Positions 1 to 6,308 of a stretch of 15,179 nt of DNA are shown in pieces (the first letter of the stretch is position 1; every line of letters begins with the position of its first letter). This stretch comes from Rickettsiales bacterium (lineage in GTDB: Bacteria; Pseudomonadota; Alphaproteobacteria; Rickettsiales; UBA3002). The position numbers and the translations under genes were made by a program. Under the pieces are notes generated by a model, which was not told where the DNA came from, ran no database searches, and saw only the letters and a list, made by a program, of their open reading frames with translations. Location of the stretch: contig PBPD01000162.1 in assembly GCA_002725445.1 (NCBI GenBank), positions 1 through 15,179 of the forward strand, given 5' to 3'.

Positions 1-467
1 GTGCGTTCGGCCAGCTCTTCGCGCACCTCATGCTCGATACGCTTGCCGTGCCAGTGCTCGATGGCAAATAATACGTCGCGCGGGGAGGTCAGCACAAATT
101 GCACGTGAGCGTCATACTGGCTTTGCGCCCATGTTTTGAAATCGTCTGACGGGTCGGCACAGGCCAGCACCAGCGTGCCTTCATTCATGCGCCATGGCAC
201 AAAGGCGCGTTTGCAATAGGTGTGGATGTCGTCATAGACCAACAGGCTGGCATCGGGTAAGTGGCTGGAGATATCAACCAGCGGCATGTCGAGCTGGTGC
301 GCCAGCAAGCGCCGCAACTGCAGCGGGGTGATGATGCCCTGATTCACCAGAATCTCACCCAGCCGTTCGCCACTGCTGGCTTGTTGCTCGAGTGCGGCCC
401 GCAATTGCGGGTGAGTGGTGCCTGCTTCTTTTGCCGCCAGTTCGCCAAGCTTTGCTGCCTGCGCCAT
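1..467 (-). CDS. MshEN/GspE-N domain protein, N-terminal part (possible glycosyltransferase)
   Basis: The reading frame starts at ATG 465-467 and stays open to the left edge, so about 155 N-terminal residues are present and the C-terminus is missing. An AGGAG ribosome binding site sits 5 bases before the ATG and overlaps the stop of the upstream gene at 476-478. Visible pattern: a helical segment with GERLGEILVNQGIITPLQL (about residues 32-50), then RRLLAHQLDMPLVDIS, which is the MshEN/GspE N-terminal fold found in type II secretion and type IV pilus ATPases. The following stretch (VPWRMNEGTLVLACADP, then VQFVLTSPRDVLFAIE) reminds me more of membrane glycosyltransferases that carry this domain in front (NfrB-like) than of a true GspE ATPase. 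No Walker motif can be expected in the part present, so ATPase and glycosyltransferase cannot be separated here. The domain call is reasonable; the full function is open. Confidence 0.55.
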   Translation of the reverse strand, partial: MAQAAKLGELAAKEAGTTHPQLRAALEQQASSGERLGEILVNQGIITPLQLRRLLAHQLDMPLVDISSHLPDASLLVYDDIHTYCKRAFVPWRMNEGTLVLACADPSDDFKTWAQSQYDAHVQFVLTSPRDVLFAIEHWHGKRIEHEVREELAER

Positions 468-475
468 GCCTGCTC

Positions 476-1303
476 CTAGAATGTTTGCCCTATCGATAGC
501 ATGAAGCCGTAGCCTTTGCCAGTGTTACGGCCATCGACATGGGCAAAGCCGCCTGCCTGCACAAAGCGGCTATCGTCCAGCTTGTATAGGCCGGTCAGCT
601 CAAGCTTGTATAAATCATAATCCAGCTCGCCCGATTGCTGAAAGGTGGCGTTATCGGGCAAATCGGTGCTGAGTGTGGCATAGGCAGCGGGGATAACATA
701 GAATCCGTCATAGAGTTGCCAGCCAAGTTTGGCTTCCAGCTTCACCTGATCGCGCAGGCTGTTGGCGCGTTTGCGATAGGCGATGCGGCTATCGACAAAA
801 TGGTAGCGCGCGAGCGCTTTGAAACTATAGCCCGCCATGAGGGACAACTCGGCGTCCCACGGGCTGGAGCCGCCACGGGGCAGGGCATCATCGTCGCTGA
901 ACTGGCTGGGCAATTTCAGCAAAGGTTGCAGCGAGATAACCCAGTTATCATCCTTGTAGAGGCGCTTGCGCAGAAACAGCTCGGTATCGGCCAGCCCGAT
1001 ATTATCCTCGCTCTGGCCGTTAATATCCTGCCTCACATATTGCAGGAACAGGTTGGCACCAAGGGTGATGTCATCGCGCAGGCCATATTCCAGATAGGGG
1101 TTGATTTCGTATTTATTGAAACGCGACTGCGATTGCTTGTCGCCGTCCAGATCCCAGAACGCATCGCTGGTGAAATAGACCTGATTGGAGATCGCCAGCA
1201 GGTCGCCCTGTGCTTGCGTCCACGCGCCGGCATGGGCATGGCCTGCTGCCACAAACACGCAGCCCGCGCTAAGGAGGGCGCGGGCGTGCTGCGTTATTGT
1301 CAT
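476..1303 (-). CDS. Outer-membrane beta-barrel protein of unknown function
   Basis: I chose ATG 1301-1303, giving 275 residues, because it begins a clean signal peptide (MTITQHARALLSAGCVFVAA, probable cleavage after AGHAHA) and leaves 16 bases after atpF. A TTG at 1346-1348 would extend the frame but overlaps atpF and puts polar residues before the signal. No clear ribosome binding site precedes 1303. The mature part consists of alternating polar and hydrophobic strands with many aromatic residues (YLEYGLRDDITLGANLFLQY, ARYHFVDSRIAYR), and ends in ...MLSIGQTF, with the C-terminal phenylalanine typical of barrels inserted by the BAM machinery. I do not recognise a specific family; strand content suggests about 12 strands. 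Its position at the end of the F0 operon and 5-10 bases before the MshEN gene suggests co-transcription. Substrate or role is unknown. Confidence 0.7.
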   Translation of the reverse strand: MTITQHARALLSAGCVFVAAGHAHAGAWTQAQGDLLAISNQVYFTSDAFWDLDGDKQSQSRFNKYEINPYLEYGLRDDITLGANLFLQYVRQDINGQSEDNIGLADTELFLRKRLYKDDNWVISLQPLLKLPSQFSDDDALPRGGSSPWDAELSLMAGYSFKALARYHFVDSRIAYRKRANSLRDQVKLEAKLGWQLYDGFYVIPAAYATLSTDLPDNATFQQSGELDYDLYKLELTGLYKLDDSRFVQAGGFAHVDGRNTGKGYGFMLSIGQTF

Positions 1304-1319
1304 GGATATCAGAGTGGGG

Positions 1320-1817
1320 CTAGTGAACGATACGGTCAATATCGTCAATGGCCAGACGGATCAGCTCATCGTCCGATGCGTCTTCCATATGCTCCAGAAT
1401 AATGGAGCGCGCTGCATTCACAGCAATCTCAACCACGTTTTCCTGCACTTCTTCCAGTGCTTTGCTTTCGGCGCGGGCAATCTTGTCGTTTGCCATTGCC
1501 ACACGGCGCTCGATAGCGTCTTTAAGGGTCTTTTCCGCTTCTTGCTGCATGCGCGATGCTTCCGATTTGGCAGTCGCCAGAATACGCTCGGCCTCTTCAT
1601 TGGCTTCGCGCTGCTTCTTTTGATAATCCGCCAGAATCGCTTGTGCTTCTTCGCGCAGGCGCACCGCCTCGTCCAGCTCGTTCTTGATGATGTCGGAGCG
1701 TTGATCCAGCATGCGGGTGATAGGGCGAAGTGCAAATTTGATGAATGCAATCACAAACAGCACAAATGCGGCTGCAACCCATGTGGTCGGATCTTGAATA
1801 AACGAGTCCATATTCAT
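1320..1817 (-). CDS. atpF: F0F1 ATP synthase subunit b
   Basis: A 165-residue peripheral-stalk subunit that, paired with b', ties F0 subunit a to the F1 head. One N-terminal membrane segment (about residues 12-30, TWVAAAFVLFVIAFIKFAL) is followed by the typical RPITRMLDQRSDIIKNELDEA and a long charged, alanine-rich helix to the C-terminus. Length matches ordinary bacterial b subunits. The start at 1817 is 3 bases beyond the stop of the b' gene and is preceded by AAGGG; an in-frame ATG two codons later is a possible alternative. It belongs to the same operon as atpB, atpE and b'. The F1 genes are not in this window, as expected for alphaproteobacteria, where F0 and F1 genes are usually separate. 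Confidence 0.95.
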   Translation of the reverse strand: MNMDSFIQDPTTWVAAAFVLFVIAFIKFALRPITRMLDQRSDIIKNELDEAVRLREEAQAILADYQKKQREANEEAERILATAKSEASRMQQEAEKTLKDAIERRVAMANDKIARAESKALEEVQENVVEIAVNAARSIILEHMEDASDDELIRLAIDDIDRIVH

Positions 1818-1820
1818 GCC

Positions 1821-2645
1821 TTACCCTTGTTTCTTCATGTGTGCGCTCACGGCAGAATCCAGCTTGTCGGCAGCAGGCTTCACATGCACAAGCTGCTCAA
1901 CAATGGTACCTGCCAGCTCAGTTGCCACAGGTGCCACTTCTTTATACGCCGCTTGCTTTGCCTTGGCAATGCTGCTTTCGGCTTCGGCCATTTTCTTTGC
2001 CAGCTTGGCATCCAGCGCGGCAAACTCATCGGCCATCTTGGTGTCGATGGCGCTTTGTGCGTCCGCGATGGTGGCGGTTGCATTATCACGCGCTTCGATC
2101 ATGGCTTTCTCATAGCCCTGCTGCACGTCTTCGGCTTCTGCTTTCAGATTATCAGCACGGTTAAGGTCTTGTTCAATGCGGCTGGAGCGGTATTCCAGCA
2201 CGTTTTGAATTTTCGGGATAATCAGCCGCGACATAAAGAGATACAGCACGATGAAACAAGCCGTCAGCCAGAAGAGCTGGCTAGGGAACCACTCAGGATT
2301 CAGCTGTGGCATGCCCATATCATGGCTTTCAGCCGGTGCATGGGTTTCGGTGTGCAGCTCGTGCTCGATATCACCACTGATGGTTTCGATGTCTTTTTTC
2401 AGGCCTTCGATTTGCTGTTCCAGTGCTTTCACACCGGTGTTCAGCGAATCAACGCCTGTGTTCAAGGCATCTACATCCTTCTCGAGCTTTTCCACATTAT
2501 TTTGTGCGGCTGCATCCATGCTATCTGTCGATACGTCGGCTGACTCACCGGTTGGCGAAGCGGCCTCAGCATTATCGCTGGTGTAGCCGCTTTCGTCAAA
2601 ACCGGGAAAGCTTTCCGTACCCTCTATGTCGCGGGTTTCGTCCAT
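1821..2645 (-). CDS. atpF2: F0F1 ATP synthase subunit b' with long N-terminal coiled-coil extension
   Basis: The C-terminal 165 residues form a normal b' subunit: MPQLNPEWFPSQLFWL (from residue 112), a membrane segment at about 122-143, then RLIIPKIQNVLEYRSSRI and a long alanine/lysine/glutamate helix. What is odd is the first 109 residues. Residues 1-50 are acidic and rich in Ser, Thr and Gly; residues 51-93 show hydrophobic residues in strict 3-4 spacing (V51, L54, V58, L61, V65, L68, V72, L75, I79, L82, I86, I89, I93), a six-heptad coiled coil; residues 94-109 are His/Glu-rich. Usual b' proteins are around 160-200 residues with only a short segment before the membrane helix. The start at 2645 has a modest TTAGG site; no ribosome binding site precedes the internal ATG codons (2316-2318 and 2310-2312) that would give a standard protein. 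Known b/b' topology places the N-terminus in the periplasm, so the extension is probably periplasmic (inference). Confidence 0.92.
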   Translation of the reverse strand: MDETRDIEGTESFPGFDESGYTSDNAEAASPTGESADVSTDSMDAAAQNNVEKLEKDVDALNTGVDSLNTGVKALEQQIEGLKKDIETISGDIEHELHTETHAPAESHDMGMPQLNPEWFPSQLFWLTACFIVLYLFMSRLIIPKIQNVLEYRSSRIEQDLNRADNLKAEAEDVQQGYEKAMIEARDNATATIADAQSAIDTKMADEFAALDAKLAKKMAEAESSIAKAKQAAYKEVAPVATELAGTIVEQLVHVKPAADKLDSAVSAHMKKQG

Positions 2646-2670
2646 AATTGCCTAACTATCGGTGTTTGAA

Positions 2671-2898
2671 TTAAACAGCGTAGATAAGCAGCAGTGCGAT
2701 TACCAGGGCGAACAGACCCATAGCTTCCGACAGACCAGCACCTACATAGATGTATTTTGCCAGTTTCGATTCAGCTGCAGGGTTGCGTGCCAGGCCGGTC
2801 AGCATAGCAGCGAAGATGTTACCCACACCAATAGCTGCACCCAACATGCCCAGACCCATCAGGCCCGCACCGATAAATTTCATTGCTTCGTAATCCAT
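2671..2898 (-). CDS. atpE: F0F1 ATP synthase subunit c (proteolipid)
   Basis: A 75-residue hairpin protein that forms the rotating ring of F0. Helix 1 carries the glycine-rich packing motif (GAGLMGLGMLGAAIGVGNIF), the polar loop is ARNPAAESK, and helix 2 carries the proton-binding glutamate in GAGLSEAMGLFALV. I see none of the extra polar residues around that glutamate that mark sodium-binding rings, so proton coupling is the likely mode. The start at 2898 follows a strong AAGGAG site seven bases upstream, the best in the operon, which fits the high copy number of c per complex. It lies 50 bases after atpB and 25 before b'. A second in-frame ATG five codons in is less well placed. Confidence 0.97.
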   Translation of the reverse strand: MDYEAMKFIGAGLMGLGMLGAAIGVGNIFAAMLTGLARNPAAESKLAKYIYVGAGLSEAMGLFALVIALLLIYAV

Positions 2899-2948
2899 AA
2901 CATTCTCCTTAAATTAAATCACAGCATTCACAATAATCGTCACATCTT

Positions 2949-3683
2949 CTAGTGCAGATGCAATGCATCGTTTAGATACACACAGGTCAGCACGGTAAAG
3001 ATATAGGCTTGCAGCAGGGCAATGCCCACCTCGAAGCCCGTCAAAGCCACCAGCAGCAGCAATGGGGCAACGCCGGCAACACCCAGCATCACAACGAATC
3101 CGGCAATTACTTTCAGCATGGTGTGTCCGGCCATCATGTTAGCGGCCAAACGTACCGACAGGCTAACAGGGCGCGCCAGATACGAGAATAATTCAATGAA
3201 ATACATCATCGGAGCCATCCACCATGGCGTGCCGTGCGGCAGGAAGAACCCCAGAAACTTGAAGCCATGTTTGAAAATGGCAATCAGGGTCACACCCACA
3301 AAGATGAACAGCGCGAGAGCGAAGGTCACAATGATGTGGCTGGTAACGGTGAAGCTGTAAGGAATCATTCCCAGCAGGTTACACAGCAGAATAAACATGA
3401 ACAGCGTGAAGATGAACGGGAAGTAGGCTTTGCCTTCATTGCCGCAATTATCACGCACGGTATTTGCAATAAACTGATAGCTCAACTCAGCCATAGACTG
3501 CCAGCGACCCGGCACCAACGCGCGGCCACGCACGCTCAGGCTAAGGAACAAAATGGTTGCGGCAACGGCCAGCACCATAAACAAAGAAGCATTGGTAAAA
3601 TCGATGTTGAACCCCGCCAGCTCTGGCATAGGGATCAGAGGTTTCACTTCGAATTGTGCGAGCGGGCTATGTCCAGCGGCCAC
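2949..3683 (-). CDS. atpB: F0F1 ATP synthase subunit a
   Basis: A 244-residue membrane protein that provides the proton half-channels next to the c ring. The essential arginine (R210 in E. coli) is R178 in SLSVRLAANMMAGH; the later helix GFEVGIALLQAYIFTVL carries the conserved Glu and Gln. Other family marks are PFIFTLFMFILLCNLLGMIPYSFT (about 89-112) and the amphipathic FIELFSYLARPVSLS. Translation most likely starts with GTG 3681-3683, eight bases after AAGGAGATAAGAC; no ATG is better placed. It follows atpI after a 186-base gap that contains a promoter candidate, and precedes atpE by 50 bases. Length is normal. Confidence 0.97.
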   Translation of the reverse strand: MAAGHSPLAQFEVKPLIPMPELAGFNIDFTNASLFMVLAVAATILFLSLSVRGRALVPGRWQSMAELSYQFIANTVRDNCGNEGKAYFPFIFTLFMFILLCNLLGMIPYSFTVTSHIIVTFALALFIFVGVTLIAIFKHGFKFLGFFLPHGTPWWMAPMMYFIELFSYLARPVSLSVRLAANMMAGHTMLKVIAGFVVMLGVAGVAPLLLLVALTGFEVGIALLQAYIFTVLTCVYLNDALHLH

Positions 3684-3869
3684 GTCTTATCTCCTTGCAT
3701 GTCTTACTGCTTTTTATAAAAGCCGCATTTACATAACGACACCCACCGACAGGGTCAAGGGTAATTTGCAGATTGTGGATAGCTATTTTGCTTTGCTGCG
3801 CAGGCTGAGCGGTGCCATGGGGGGATTGTGCTTAAAAACACAGTAGCTATAAAGGTTTACTGCCTAACG
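3684..3869. other. atpI-atpB intergenic region
   Basis: No gene is visible here. Read on the minus strand, the region begins just after the atpI stop with a weak hairpin (CAGTA ... TACTG, arms at 3858-3862 and 3841-3845) followed by a run of five T (3835-3839), which might be a poor terminator or attenuator. It then carries a sigma-70-like promoter candidate (3730-3758) and ends in the atpB ribosome binding site. The length is unusual among the otherwise tight junctions on either side, which suggests that the structural F0 genes can be transcribed separately from atpI and the genes before it. Confidence 0.4.
3730..3758 (-). promoter_or_regulatory. Candidate sigma-70 promoter for atpB-atpE-b'-atpF
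   Basis: On the minus strand a -35 element TTGACC (3753-3758, five of six consensus bases) is followed after 17 bases by TATGTA (3730-3735), which is a weak -10; TGTAAA slightly further down is an alternative at 19-base spacing. The predicted start would give a 5' leader of about 40 bases before the GTG of atpB. Good -35, imperfect -10. Confidence 0.4.
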
Positions 3870-4202
3870 CTACTGATTGCGCGCATCTTTTTCGGCTTGT
3901 TCGGCGCGTTCGATATCTTCGGCCATGCGACGTGCCGATTGCATCATATTTTTCACACCCGCAGCAGTGCCAATAGCAATGCAGGTAAGGAAGAAAATAG
4001 GCATAGTGCCGAAATAATCATCCACAAAAAAGCCGATGAGAGCGCCGACCGCAAAGCCGCTGACAAGCTCCAGCCCCATGCGCATGGCGGCGCCGTGCGG
4101 CGAGGGAGCCGCGTCGCGCACCTGTTCGGCACGTGCGGCCTTGGCTTTGTTGATACGCTCGCCCAGTGCCTGTAGGGGGGAGTCTTTGGGCGAGTGTTTC
4201 AT
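3870..4202 (-). CDS. atpI: ATP synthase protein I (AtpI/AtpZ family)
   Basis: A 110-residue small membrane protein of the family found at the head of F0 operons, thought to help assemble the c ring or handle magnesium. A charged N-terminal part (1-40) leads into two membrane helices at about 44-60 and 67-84. The family pattern is visible: GLELVSGFAVGALIGFFVDD, then a turn with GTMPIFFL and GIAAGVKN-like residues (GTAAGVKNMM), and a charged C-terminal tail. The start at 4202 lies 8 bases after the stop of the DsbA-like gene; I see no convincing ribosome binding site, so expression may rely on translation of the gene before it. It is separated from atpB by 186 bases. Confidence 0.85.
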   Translation of the reverse strand: MKHSPKDSPLQALGERINKAKAARAEQVRDAAPSPHGAAMRMGLELVSGFAVGALIGFFVDDYFGTMPIFFLTCIAIGTAAGVKNMMQSARRMAEDIERAEQAEKDARNQ

Positions 4203-4210
4203 AGGGTGGC

Positions 4211-5053
4211 TTACTCGCTCACCGCGTCCAGATGGGTGTCGATGATGGCCGAGAAATCATCCGGATTGTCGGTGCCCTGCACAATATCGCCATTGATGAA
4301 GAAGGTGGGGGTCGATTGCACGCCCAGCGACTGATGTGCTTGCATACGGCCATTCAGCAGCTTTTCTTCCAGCTCGGTGTTTTCCATGCAGGCGTTGAAA
4401 GCCTCTTCCGATACGCCGCCCACCAGTGCGATTTGGCGCAGATTGTCGCGGTAATTCTGGTCAAATGCCCATTGCTCCTGCGTTTTGAACAGGGCTTTCG
4501 CAAAGCTGTAATGCTCTTCTTCTGGCACGCACATGGTCAGTTTGGCCGCATCCAGCGCCGATGCATTCAGTGGGAATGGGCGGTTGGTGAATTTCACTTT
4601 GCCGGTATCGATGTATTTTTCTTTCAGCACAGGGAACACTTCGGTGGCGAAATGCGCGCAATGTGGGCACGACATGGACGAATACTCAATCATGGTAACA
4701 GGCGCGTCTTCTTCGCCGAGCACGATGTCATCGGGCTGAATCTCCAGCATGGCACGCGAGGTAGCGTCAGCAGCCTGCGTCTGCTCTGGTGTGGTGTTGG
4801 CAATGGTAGGTTGCTCCACGCCTTCGCTCATCGCGGCATGGTTATGGCCGTGGTCATGGCTGTGTGCGTCTGTGGCTTGTGCATCCGCTGCATCGGTCTC
4901 GCTTGCCTGTGTGGTTGTTTTTTCGTCCTTGTCGGCTGTTGTGTCTTTTTCGGCTGCCATTTGTTGCGTGCCAACGAAATAGCCACCCGCTGCGGTAACG
5001 GCTAGAACAACCAGAATGATTAAAAACATGGGGGAGGTCAGGGTGCGTGTCAT
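4211..5053 (-). CDS. DsbA-family thiol:disulfide oxidoreductase, membrane-anchored
   Basis: A 280-residue protein with an N-terminal membrane anchor or signal (about 8-28, PMFLIILVVLAVTAAGGYFV), a long hydrophilic linker (30-105), and a thioredoxin-like DsbA domain (about 108-280). The active site is CPHC at 129-132 in YSSMSCPHCAHF and the cis-proline is in STPTFFING at about 247-255; two more cysteines are at 175 and 222. It should act in the periplasm on cysteine thiols or disulfides. The linker contains a short histidine cluster, HSHDHGHNH (64-72), within Ala/Thr/Asp-rich low-complexity sequence, which could bind metal. TGGAG lies 9 bases before the ATG. It stands 82 bases after dciA and 8 before atpI; a DUF721-DsbA pair is a common alphaproteobacterial arrangement. 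Confidence 0.9.
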   Translation of the reverse strand: MTRTLTSPMFLIILVVLAVTAAGGYFVGTQQMAAEKDTTADKDEKTTTQASETDAADAQATDAHSHDHGHNHAAMSEGVEQPTIANTTPEQTQAADATSRAMLEIQPDDIVLGEEDAPVTMIEYSSMSCPHCAHFATEVFPVLKEKYIDTGKVKFTNRPFPLNASALDAAKLTMCVPEEEHYSFAKALFKTQEQWAFDQNYRDNLRQIALVGGVSEEAFNACMENTELEEKLLNGRMQAHQSLGVQSTPTFFINGDIVQGTDNPDDFSAIIDTHLDAVSE

Positions 5054-5135
5054 AGTAATCTCCAGTCTATCGGATCAGCGAAAAAGAGGCACGTGCAGGC
5101 CGCTTTGTCACTATTAACATTGATTGATCTAACAT

Positions 5136-5651
5136 TTAGGCGTCGGAATCGGGTTTGGCAAGAGAAGCCTGCTTTTGTTTCATCGATGTGCCCAGTTTGC
5201 GCAAGGCCGCTTGCAGCGCATCGTCTTCCACCTCGGCGGTGAGCGTGTCCAGCTCGTGCTGGCTTTGTGCATCCAGCGCAGGCGGTGGGGCTTTGCTGGC
5301 TTTTTCAGGGCGGGGCAGCTCATGTGTCTGGTGTAGCACCAACTTATGCACCGCGCGATAGCCGTAATAAGTGGCAATGCGCTCCAGAATAATCGGCTCC
5401 TGCTGTTGCAAATGCAGGGCAAAGGCGGGAAGTACTGCCACATGCAGGCTGTTGCCATGTTTGCCAAAGCGGTCGCCTGACACGCGTTGCGGGCTGCAAT
5501 AGGCGGCAATATCATGGCCAACAATGGCCGGCCAGTCGGTCAGCACGCGCGCCTGCCCAAACCCACGTTTTTTGAAGGCAGGAGCGGCCAGCTTGTCGAC
5601 CAGCTTGCCAAACGCTTTGGGGTAGGAGCGGCTGTAACGCACATTTTTCAT
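5136..5651 (-). CDS. dciA: DciA-like protein (DUF721), replicative helicase loader/operator
   Basis: A 171-residue protein. Residues about 10-112 match the DUF721 pattern: a helical start (YPKAFGKLVDKLAAPAFKKR), the conserved WPAIVGHDIAAYCSPQRV with its tryptophan and glycine, and then beta strands (GNSLHVAVLPAFALHLQQQE) and RIATYYGYRAVHKLVL. The C-terminal third (113-171) is a proline/alanine linker and a helix, a variable region in this family. DciA proteins interact with the replicative helicase DnaB in bacteria that lack DnaC or DnaI. The start at 5651 is one base after the rnhB stop, so the two are likely translationally coupled. I call the family with good confidence; the helicase role is by family. 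Confidence 0.75.
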   Translation of the reverse strand: MKNVRYSRSYPKAFGKLVDKLAAPAFKKRGFGQARVLTDWPAIVGHDIAAYCSPQRVSGDRFGKHGNSLHVAVLPAFALHLQQQEPIILERIATYYGYRAVHKLVLHQTHELPRPEKASKAPPPALDAQSQHELDTLTAEVEDDALQAALRKLGTSMKQKQASLAKPDSDA

Positions 5652-5652
5652 G

Positions 5653-6270
5653 TTAAGCGGCCTCGTTTAAGAGCGCGCGAATGGGCGCGAAAGAGCGGCG
5701 GTGATGTGCCGTTATGCCGTGTGCGCGCAGCCCTTCCTGATGTTGTTTGGTGCCATAGCCCATATTTTTCTCCCAGCCATACTGTGGGAATTGCATGGCC
5801 AGTGCGCACATCTGACGGTCGCGCGTGACCTTGGCAATAATGGAGGCGGCGGCAATGGAGAGGCTTTTCGCATCGCCCTTGATAACGCTCACGCTCTGGC
5901 AGGGCAGTTGCGGTGGCTGGTTGCCGTCTATGAGTGCGACGGCGGGGGGCGTGCTGAGTGCAGCGACGGCCTGTTGCATCGTGTGTTTGGTCGCGCCCAG
6001 AATGTTCAGCTGGTCGATATCGGCCACTTCGGCAATGCCGATACCGACATCGGCCTCTGCCATGATTTGCTCATACAGCGCATCGCGGCGAGTGGCAGAA
6101 AGCTTCTTGGAATCGTTCAGCCCGTGCCAGCTGCTATCCTGCGGCAGAATCACCGCCGCGGCCACCACCGGGCCCGCCCAAGGGCCGCGGCCTGCTTCGT
6201 CCACGCCGCATATGGGCGCGTTCGCGTCATATTGCGATTCGATCGAAAAGTCAGGTGCGGTTTTGCTCAT
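5653..6270 (-). CDS. rnhB: Ribonuclease HII
   Basis: A 205-residue enzyme that cuts the RNA strand of RNA:DNA hybrids and removes single ribonucleotides from DNA. The N-terminal motif CGVDEAGRGPWAGPVVAAAV (21-40) carries the catalytic Asp-Glu pair (D24, E25); further acidic residues lie at LIDGN (D115) and in KGDAKSLSIAAASIIAKVTRD; the C-terminal GYGTKQHQEGLRAHGIT and HHRRSFAPI are classic. I chose ATG 6268-6270 because this gives the normal length and leaves 38 bases after the transglycosylase stop. The frame is open to an ATG at 6366, but that would add 32 Arg-rich residues encoded over the end of the neighbour. No clear ribosome binding site is seen at either start. Confidence 0.95.
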   Translation of the reverse strand: MSKTAPDFSIESQYDANAPICGVDEAGRGPWAGPVVAAAVILPQDSSWHGLNDSKKLSATRRDALYEQIMAEADVGIGIAEVADIDQLNILGATKHTMQQAVAALSTPPAVALIDGNQPPQLPCQSVSVIKGDAKSLSIAAASIIAKVTRDRQMCALAMQFPQYGWEKNMGYGTKQHQEGLRAHGITAHHRRSFAPIRALLNEAA

Positions 6271-6308
6271 GCGCGCAGTGTAATGCGCGTGCGGTCGTGC
6301 GGTCAATC

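Noticed and set aside
261..479. A 72-codon plus-strand frame near the left edge
   Set aside because: The minus strand here gives a sensible MshEN-domain protein with a good ribosome binding site.
1185..2543. A 452-codon open frame on the plus strand opposite atpF and b'
   Set aside because: It is rich in Cys, His and Leu, has no ribosome binding site and lies entirely over two convincing ATP synthase genes. Long antisense frames are expected opposite genes rich in Ala, Glu and Lys codons.
5054..5135. GCACGTGC palindrome before the DsbA-like gene as an operator
   Set aside because: An eight-base palindrome is too short and lacks supporting promoter spacing.
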